A program made the translations under genes and the position numbers. A stretch of DNA of 5,563 nucleotides, from positions 1 through 5,563 of the forward strand of contig JAZADN010000093.1 in the NCBI GenBank assembly GCA_036123585.1, given 5' to 3'. Position 1 is the stretch's first letter, and each line of letters begins with the position of its first letter. The DNA is from UBA9410 sp036123585 (GTDB taxonomy: Bacteria; Actinomycetota; Acidimicrobiia; Acidimicrobiales; MedAcidi-G1). The notes beneath the pieces were generated by a model. That model ran no database searches, had not been told where the DNA came from, and saw only the letters and a list, made by a program, of their open reading frames with translations. Below, piece by piece: positions 1 to 5,563 of the stretch.

Positions 1-849
1 CACTGTGTCAGTGTCGTTCCCGATCATCACGGCGGCCTGCAATGCCGCCTTGAGATGCGCGGCCGGCGCTCCGTCACGGACCGGGGTCTGGGCGACTGCC
101 GCGAGCGCCGCCTGAAAGGCTGACACCACCCAGCCGTTCGGATGGAAAGTTGACGGTGGGCGGGACACCGCCTCGTCGATCCGTTCCCGCCAGAGGTCGC
201 GCCGTTCTGCGGCCACCAGGTCGAGTCCGCAGGTGACGAGGTCCGTCCACTCCCCGACCATCGTCGGCTCGGCACCGCAGGCGGCCAGCCGGATCGCTTC
301 GCACCACAGCACGCAGGCCTCCTGCGAGTCGGCGTGAGCGTGAGTGAGGCGAGAGGCGTCAGCGGCCAGTCGAGCCACAGTGTGCCGGTCGTCCAGCGCC
401 ACGAGAGCTACCGGAGCGGAGCGCATCAGGCCGCCGTTGCCGACGATGTCACCCTTCATCTCCTGCACCTTCTCCGACCAGTCGAGCAGGTCCTCAGCTT
501 CCGCCTCGGAGCACAGCACCTCCCGGGTGTGATTCCCAATGTCCGGTGGGTGGGTGGCGGCCCATTGGAGGAAGTTCTCTCCGATAGCCACGAGGTCGAC
601 CGTCGCGTCGCCGCGCCGGCAGGCGAGGACGTCGAGGATGCTGAGAGCCATCTGGGTGTCGTCGGTCCACTCGCCCGGCTCCCAGGGCCCCAAGCCGCCG
701 CCGATCATGGCAACGTCGGCGGGGTCCTCCGGAAGCTTCGAATCCGCGAACTCGTAGCCAGCGCCGAGCGCATCGCCACAGGCCGAGGCCAATACCGCTC
801 CCAACGCCCGGTCCATTCGCCCCCGATCAAGTCGGGCCGGACCACTCAT
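1..849 (-). CDS. ADP-ribosylglycohydrolase (DraG/ARH family), 3' end cut by window
   Basis: This protein probably removes ADP-ribose from a modified protein, nucleic acid or small molecule in the cytoplasm, using a binuclear Mg/Mn centre. 283 residues are visible and the frame is open at base 1, so the C-terminus lies outside. DraG-family signatures appear in order: GDALGAGYEF (about 25-34), the metal-binding WTDDTQMAL (61-69, with T62, D63, D64), GNGGLMRSAPVAL (137-149), LTHAHADSQEAC (168-179), and GNDTDTV (277-283), whose aspartates are the second metal-ligand cluster in the family. The ATG at 849 is chosen because a strong GGAGGAGGG-type ribosome site precedes it and the family core begins about 12 residues later. 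An in-frame ATG at residue 12 is a weaker alternative. The start overlaps the upstream phosphatase stop by 4 bp (ATGA), indicating an operon and translational coupling. The family call is secure; the substrate is unknown. Confidence 0.93.
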   Translation of the reverse strand, partial: MSGPARLDRGRMDRALGAVLASACGDALGAGYEFADSKLPEDPADVAMIGGGLGPWEPGEWTDDTQMALSILDVLACRRGDATVDLVAIGENFLQWAATHPPDIGNHTREVLCSEAEAEDLLDWSEKVQEMKGDIVGNGGLMRSAPVALVALDDRHTVARLAADASRLTHAHADSQEACVLWCEAIRLAACGAEPTMVGEWTDLVTCGLDLVAAERRDLWRERIDEAVSRPPSTFHPNGWVVSAFQAALAAVAQTPVRDGAPAAHLKAALQAAVMIGNDTDTV

Positions 850-1451
850 CGTCCCTCCTCCCAGGTCTCCACCATCCAGCACTGCTCCGGGGTCTGCGGG
901 GTCCTCCTGTTGCCCCCGACTCTGCAGCCAGCCAACCGCAATGCCTGGACCACGTCGAGGACCTCGTCCTGACCGGCCAGGCCGTGCCGGCGCAACCAGC
1001 ACCCCACGACCGTGCCGGTCCGGCCCAGGCCTCCCCAGCAGTGGACGTAGGCGTTGTGGCCATCGACCAGCACCCCATCGATTGCGTCGAGAATCCCAGC
1101 CATCTCCTCTTCCCCACCGCCCGGCAGACCCATGTCGGGGATCGGGTGTGCCAGCACCTCGGCCTGGCCGGCAACCACCGTCTGGTAGCGGGTCAGGTGC
1201 ACGTCGGTGCCCTGGGGATGGACCTCGGGGTCATCCTGCGTCAAGTTCACGAAGACGTCGATTCCGGCGTGGAGCGCCTGGTGGAGCACTTCCGGTGCCG
1301 GGTCACCTGCCGACCAGTCCCTGGAGAACGGATACGCCCCGGCGGCAAGCCTCAGATCCACCACCCAGTACGACTGCTCCGTCGGCCCCCACACATCATG
1401 GGCCAGCCGCCAAGAACCGGCTGAACTATCCGCTCGCATCGTCTCCACCAC
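846..1451 (-). CDS. Protein-tyrosine/dual-specificity phosphatase family protein (HCX5R)
   Basis: This is a cysteine-based phosphatase of about 200 residues with no signal peptide or membrane segment, so probably cytoplasmic. The P-loop is HCWGGLGRTGT, with nucleophile C138, phosphate-binding R144 and preceding H137. The candidate general acid is D106 in PIPDMGLP, at the usual distance upstream. The N-terminal SYWVVDLRLAAGAYPF (27-42) and the tail TPQTPEQ match bacterial phosphatases found beside or fused to ADP-ribosylglycohydrolases, as I recall that family. The start is uncertain. GTG at 1451 is the longest option and GTG at 1448 has GGAG 4 nt upstream. ATG at 1439 follows GGTGGAG at short spacing. 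The stop overlaps the downstream ADP-ribosylglycohydrolase start as ATGA. The coupling suggests action in the same pathway, but whether the substrate is phosphoprotein, phosphorylated ADP-ribose or a nucleotide is not shown. Confidence 0.9.
   Translation of the reverse strand: MVETMRADSSAGSWRLAHDVWGPTEQSYWVVDLRLAAGAYPFSRDWSAGDPAPEVLHQALHAGIDVFVNLTQDDPEVHPQGTDVHLTRYQTVVAGQAEVLAHPIPDMGLPGGGEEEMAGILDAIDGVLVDGHNAYVHCWGGLGRTGTVVGCWLRRHGLAGQDEVLDVVQALRLAGCRVGGNRRTPQTPEQCWMVETWEEGR
853..862 (-). promoter_or_regulatory. Ribosome binding site of the ADP-ribosylglycohydrolase gene
   Basis: Read on the minus strand this is GGGAGGAGGG, ending 3 nt before the ATG at 849, so the first GGAGG lies about 7 nt from the start. 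It sits inside the last codons of the phosphatase gene. It supports the ATG at 849 over the later in-frame ATG and fits translation coupled to the upstream gene. Confidence 0.7.
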
Positions 1452-1507
1452 GCTCCAATCTTTATCGCTTTGTTCCTTCGTCGGCGCCCGGGCCCTAGGG
1501 TCGGGCC
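1452..1507. promoter_or_regulatory. Divergent intergenic region, phosphatase operon / phosphoesterase gene
   Basis: This short gap between two divergent starts must hold at least parts of both promoters. The half next to the phosphatase is AT-rich for this window; on the minus strand it contains GATAAAGAT, a possible -10 region, but no clear -35. The half next to the phosphoesterase is very GC-rich and consists of overlapping palindromes: GGCGCC, CCCGGG, GGGCCC and CCCTAGGG (1483-1500). No plus-strand promoter matching a consensus was seen, so the phosphoesterase promoter may lie inside the phosphatase coding region. Confidence 0.4.
1497..1500 (+). promoter_or_regulatory. Ribosome binding site of the phosphoesterase gene
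   Basis: AGGG lies 7 nt before the GTG at 1508. It is modest, but it supports this GTG as the start because the DxH metal motif begins only 8 residues into the protein, which rules out later starts. It overlaps the palindrome CCCTAGGG (1493-1500). Confidence 0.45.
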
Positions 1508-2362
1508 GTGCTGCTCGCCCAGGTCACTGACTGCCACATCCGCGACCGGGACACCCCGGTCGGGCGCTTAGTCGACACCACCGAAACCCTAGGGCGGGTC
1601 GTCGAGCACCTCCTTGGCCTGGATCCGGCGCCCGACGTGGTACTGGCCACGGGCGACCTGACCGACGACGGCACCCCCGACCAGTACGCCACTCTCCGTG
1701 ACGTCCTTGCCCCGATCGCCGACCGACTCGTCCCAGTGCCCGGCAACCACGATGAGGCCATGGCCTTTCGACTGGCCTTCTCCGACCTCCTTCCCGGAGA
1801 CCTTCCCGACGACCACTGCAGCTACGTGGTCGAAGACCATCCAGTCCGTCTCGTCGGACTCGACACGACGCTGCCCGGGCGCAACGACGGTCGCTTCGAT
1901 GCCGACCGCGAAGGCTGGCTGGAGGAGGTGCTGGCGGCCGAACCTGACCGCCCCACTGCGGTGTTCACCCATTTTCCGCCCTTTGAGACCGGGCTGCGGT
2001 TCATGGACCAGGCCGGACTGATCGACGCTGACAGGCTGCGGGCGACCATCGAGCGCCACCCCCAAGTGCGCCTCCTGGCCTGCGGCCACCTTCACCGCCC
2101 CATCCAGACATCTATCGGCGCTGCCGTGGCCACCACCTGTCCGTCAACCGGCAACCAACTCGGCCTCCACCTCGACTCCGACCGCGCTGGAGCGGTCAAC
2201 GAACCACCTGCCTATCAACTACACCGGTGGGATGGGGAGAGGTTCACCACCCATACCGGGGTGGTCCGTGACCCTGACGCGGTAAAGACCGTGGACCTCT
2301 CCGAATACGCCGCCGAAGTCCGCCGGCGCCACGCGTCCGGTGAGCCGTTCAGCAAGGCCTGA
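1508..2362 (+). CDS. Calcineurin-like metallophosphoesterase, CpdA (cyclic-nucleotide phosphodiesterase) type
   Basis: This is a binuclear-metal phosphodiesterase of 284 residues, the usual size for class III cyclic-nucleotide phosphodiesterases of the CpdA/GpdQ/Rv0805 group. All metal motifs are present in order: DCH (D8, H10), GDLTDDG (49-55, D50), GNHD (79-82, N80, H81), TH in THFPP (H155), and GHLH (193-196, H194, H196). The arrangement GNHD followed by a cap-like stretch, then THFPP and GHLHRP, is that of CpdA relatives. No signal peptide or membrane segment is visible, so it is probably cytoplasmic. It starts at GTG and is divergent from the phosphatase/ADP-ribosylglycohydrolase pair; its end converges on the XRE regulator. 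Activity on 3',5'-cAMP is the default family prediction. Glycerophosphodiesters or ADP-ribose-type pyrophosphates are possible substrates, since this superfamily is loosely specific. The fold assignment is very secure, the substrate is not. Confidence 0.92.
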   Translation: MLLAQVTDCHIRDRDTPVGRLVDTTETLGRVVEHLLGLDPAPDVVLATGDLTDDGTPDQYATLRDVLAPIADRLVPVPGNHDEAMAFRLAFSDLLPGDLPDDHCSYVVEDHPVRLVGLDTTLPGRNDGRFDADREGWLEEVLAAEPDRPTAVFTHFPPFETGLRFMDQAGLIDADRLRATIERHPQVRLLACGHLHRPIQTSIGAAVATTCPSTGNQLGLHLDSDRAGAVNEPPAYQLHRWDGERFTTHTGVVRDPDAVKTVDLSEYAAEVRRRHASGEPFSKA

Positions 2363-2365
2363 CCC

Positions 2366-2398
2366 ACCTGAGCTCACCAACGAGCCCAGGTCTCAGGT
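2366..2398. terminator. Possible bidirectional terminator hairpin between convergent genes
   Basis: ACCTGAG (2366-2372) and CTCAGGT (2392-2398) form a perfect 7-bp inverted repeat. An inner GCTC/GAGC pairing (2372-2375 with 2382-2385) is an alternative or partial extension. It spans the gap between the phosphoesterase stop and the regulator stop, covering the last codon bases of the regulator. There is no T-tract on either strand, so it is not a canonical intrinsic terminator. Its placement between convergent genes is the main support. Confidence 0.3.
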
Positions 2399-3853
2399 CC
2401 CTCCCTGGCGGTCCAGGAAACGGTAGACGTCCATCAGGTCAACACCGGGGAACGGTGTGAACTCCCGCGACGCTGACGGCAAGGCGGTCAGCACGAAGCT
2501 CCGCTCTGAGGCTGACGGCCAGGCCACGCCCTCCCAGCGACGCAAGAGTTCCTCGTCCACCAGTTCGTCGCCGCCCCGCGCATCCACGCGGCGCAGGGTG
2601 TCCCCACCCCGGAACGCCTCGGCGTGCTCGATCCGGCAGCCGAGCGTTACCGCATAGGGGGTGCGTTCGGTGGCGTTTTCGATGTAGGTCACGCACCAAT
2701 AGTCCTGATCGTCCATCACCGTCCGCTGGTAATGGAGCAGGTCCGAGCCGTCCCAGGCCTGTCGAGCTCCCCAGTTGCGGCCCAGACGGGCGCCCTCGAG
2801 GCCGCCGTCGGGGTCGGCTGGGAACTGGACACCGTCGTTCTCATAGGCCTTGGTGACCGTGCCCTCTGGGTCAGTACGGATGAAGTGCACCGGGATTCCC
2901 AGGTGGCGGGTGGCCAGGTTGGTGAACCGGTGGGCGGCCATCTCGTACGAGACGTAATACCGCTCCTTGAGGTCCTCGATCGACAGGTCGCCATCGTCCT
3001 TGGCGGTGCCGAGGAAGCCCACGGCAGCCGCCTCGGGGATGAGTACGGCTGCCGCGTAGTAATTGGACTGGATCCGCTGGCGTAGGTAGCCCTCGAAGTC
3101 TGTGGTCTCGGCGTGTTCGAGGGCGAAATGCCCGAGGGTCTGGAGCACCACCGACCGAGCGGCCCGCACGCTGAGATCGTCGCGTTGTGGGATGTAGATA
3201 ACGCGGCGCCGGGTATCAGTCACCGATCGGGCAGTGCGGGGCATGCCCTTGACCCGCTCCACGGTGACGCGGGGGGGGGCGGCGAGTCCCTCCTTGTCGC
3301 GTTCGGTCGGTGGGCCCTCGCCGCCGTAGCCGGCGGCGACGAGGTCGCCAGCAGCCAGTTCCTCGACTTCGGCAAAGTAGTTGTCCCGTTCACGCATCTC
3401 GGAGCGAAGGCCGATGTTGGCCAGTCGAGCCCGGTCGCCGGCCTCCAGGCTGGCCAGACCGGAGCGACTGACCTCGACGTCGGGGAGAACCCGGTAGAGG
3501 CCGACAAGTGCCTCCAGCACGTCGTCGTCGAGACGGGCGCCGGCCCGCACCGCTGGCAGTTCCAGGGTGGCGCGCCACGTCCCGCTCTGGTGGCGGTCCA
3601 ACTCAATTTCGAGTTCGGCCCGTCGGCTGGGCGGGGTGGGATCGAGGAGTTCTGCGGTGGTGCACCCGAGCGCCTCGGCCAACTCGCCCAGGACACCGAG
3701 GCGGAGTTCGATCCGGCCGTTCTCGACTTGCGACAGGTAGGAGGCAGGGCGGCCGATGCGCTCGCCGAGCACCGCCAGAGTCAAGCCGGCTGCTCGGCGC
3801 AGGTGCCGGAGTCGATGGCCGAGGACTACCGGGTCGAAGGCCGCTCCGCCCAT
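2393..3853 (-). CDS. XRE-family transcriptional regulator, ScfR/RamB-like (short-chain fatty acyl-CoA regulator)
   Basis: This 486-residue cytoplasmic DNA-binding regulator has the length and layout of RamB/PrpR-type proteins. Residues 11-70 form an XRE helix-turn-helix: LGHRLRHLRRAAGLT, then LGERIGRPASYLSQVENGR with the recognition helix near 36-46. A middle region (about 75-185) leads into an ImmA/IrrE-like domain (about 205-330) containing QTLGHFALEH. There the zinc-peptidase HExxH has lost its first His and Glu, so no protease activity is expected; degenerate versions are usual in ScfR sensors. The C-terminal part includes YAVTLGCRIEHAEAF, matching the ScfR C-terminal domain core. Unlike RamB/PrpR as I remember them, it ends without the cysteine-rich CxxC-type tail; only three cysteines occur in the protein. 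The ATG at 3853 has a good ribosome site. It is divergent from aceB, the known type of target of RamB in Corynebacterium, so acyl-CoA-responsive control of aceB is inferred. A C9 tract lies near residues 192-195. Confidence 0.88.
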   Translation of the reverse strand: MGGAAFDPVVLGHRLRHLRRAAGLTLAVLGERIGRPASYLSQVENGRIELRLGVLGELAEALGCTTAELLDPTPPSRRAELEIELDRHQSGTWRATLELPAVRAGARLDDDVLEALVGLYRVLPDVEVSRSGLASLEAGDRARLANIGLRSEMRERDNYFAEVEELAAGDLVAAGYGGEGPPTERDKEGLAAPPRVTVERVKGMPRTARSVTDTRRRVIYIPQRDDLSVRAARSVVLQTLGHFALEHAETTDFEGYLRQRIQSNYYAAAVLIPEAAAVGFLGTAKDDGDLSIEDLKERYYVSYEMAAHRFTNLATRHLGIPVHFIRTDPEGTVTKAYENDGVQFPADPDGGLEGARLGRNWGARQAWDGSDLLHYQRTVMDDQDYWCVTYIENATERTPYAVTLGCRIEHAEAFRGGDTLRRVDARGGDELVDEELLRRWEGVAWPSASERSFVLTALPSASREFTPFPGVDLMDVYRFLDRQGGT

Positions 3854-3860
3854 GGAGTGC

Positions 3861-3868
3861 TTCCCTCC
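3861..3868 (-). promoter_or_regulatory. Ribosome binding site of the ScfR-like regulator
   Basis: On the minus strand this reads GGAGGGAA, 7 nt before the ATG at 3853. It is a near-ideal Shine-Dalgarno and fixes the start, just ahead of the helix-turn-helix domain. Confidence 0.75.
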
Positions 3869-3961
3869 GTCCCCACATCTACCGAACTACGGCACTTTTT
3901 CTGGCTGGATGACAGCCTAGGTGATCTTCTTCCTCCTACGCTCCCGATCGGTGCCAGAAGA

Positions 3962-3983
3962 TCGTGAATAATGGCCGTCACGA
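3962..3983. promoter_or_regulatory. Operator-like inverted repeat overlapping the putative aceB -10
   Basis: TCGTGA (3962-3967) and TCACGA (3978-3983) form a perfect 6-bp dyad with a 10-nt spacer, 22 bp in total. It overlaps the AATAAT hexamer, so a bound dimer would block the promoter. The binding protein is not known; the adjacent regulator is the natural candidate. A 6-bp dyad can occur by chance in a region of this size. Confidence 0.35.
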
Positions 3984-4012
3984 GGCGTACCAGCGGGAAC
4001 CCACCGGTCGAA

Positions 4013-4017
4013 AGGGG
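4013..4017 (+). promoter_or_regulatory. Ribosome binding site of aceB
   Basis: AGGGG lies 6 nt before the ATG at 4024, within AAAGGGGA. It fixes the aceB start, which gives the N-terminus expected for malate synthase A. Confidence 0.7.
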
Positions 4018-4023
4018 ACTTCC

Positions 4024-5563
<1,540 letters not shown>

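Larger units (their letters stand above)
3854..4023. promoter_or_regulatory. Divergent control region between ScfR-like regulator and aceB
   Basis: This 170-bp gap contains the promoters of both genes and several dyads. GGCTG-N5-CAGCC lies at 3903-3917. GATCTTCT (3923-3930) is repeated inverted as AGAAGATC (3956-3963). CCGATCGG is at 3944-3951. TCGTGA-N10-TCACGA is at 3962-3983. AATAAT (3967-3972) resembles a -10 box for aceB, but no good -35 lies 17 nt upstream. I found no TTTGCAAA-like core of the Corynebacterium RamB box and no canonical CRP/GlxR site (TGTGA-N6-TCACA). By analogy with RamB, the regulator probably binds here to control aceB and itself. Confidence 0.6.

Noticed and set aside
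334..972. Plus-strand 212-codon open frame
   Set aside because: It lies antisense across the ADP-ribosylglycohydrolase and phosphatase genes, has no recognisable domain, and is explained by the high GC content leaving few stops opposite real genes.
1589..2095. Minus-strand 168-codon open frame opposite the phosphoesterase
   Set aside because: The plus strand carries all five metal-binding motifs of a calcineurin-like phosphoesterase; the antisense product has none.
3271..3279. Frameshift at the homopolymer making the regulator a pseudogene
   Set aside because: The frame stays open from the helix-turn-helix through the IrrE-like and C-terminal domains, so this copy is intact.
3113..3967. Plus-strand 284-codon open frame opposite the regulator
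   Set aside because: The minus strand encodes clear helix-turn-helix and ScfR-type domains with a good ribosome site; the plus-strand product shows no family motif.
3962..3983. CRP/GlxR (cAMP receptor) binding site controlling aceB
   Set aside because: The half-sites CGTGA and TCACG are separated by 10 nt instead of the 6 nt of the CRP/GlxR consensus, so it is recorded only as an unassigned dyad.

Overview
The window is GC-rich DNA with strong C/G bias at third codon positions, GTG as well as ATG starts, and purine-rich Shine-Dalgarno sites. Its gene content points to an actinobacterium: a RamB/ScfR-type regulator beside malate synthase A, and a dual-specificity-type phosphatase coupled to a DraG-type ADP-ribosylglycohydrolase. 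I cannot name a genus. There are no tRNA or rRNA genes, insertion sequences, CRISPR arrays or integrase remnants. It reads as an ordinary chromosomal region with five genes, two of them cut by the window edges.

Left part (1-1451, minus strand): a two-gene operon. A small HCX5R protein phosphatase is followed, with a 4-bp ATGA stop/start overlap, by an ADP-ribosylglycohydrolase that runs off the left edge. Middle (1508-2362, plus strand): a calcineurin-like metallophosphoesterase of the CpdA type, transcribed divergently from the phosphatase across about 56 bp. Together the three suggest turnover of nucleotide-derived signals or modifications (ADP-ribose, cyclic nucleotides), though substrates cannot be read from sequence.

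Right part (2393-5563): a 486-residue XRE-family regulator of ScfR (short-chain fatty acyl-CoA regulator) type on the minus strand. It converges on the phosphoesterase with only 30 bp between stop codons. It is divergent from aceB (malate synthase A), which lacks only its last few codons at the right edge. The 170-bp gap between regulator and aceB holds several inverted repeats, one overlapping a plausible -10 box. The simplest reading is local acyl-CoA- or acetate-responsive control of the glyoxylate shunt.

The most notable points are the coupled phosphatase/ADP-ribosylglycohydrolase pair, the regulator's missing C-terminal cysteine cluster and lost HExxH motif, and the dyads in the aceB control region. 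I do not see strong evidence for a wholly new system.
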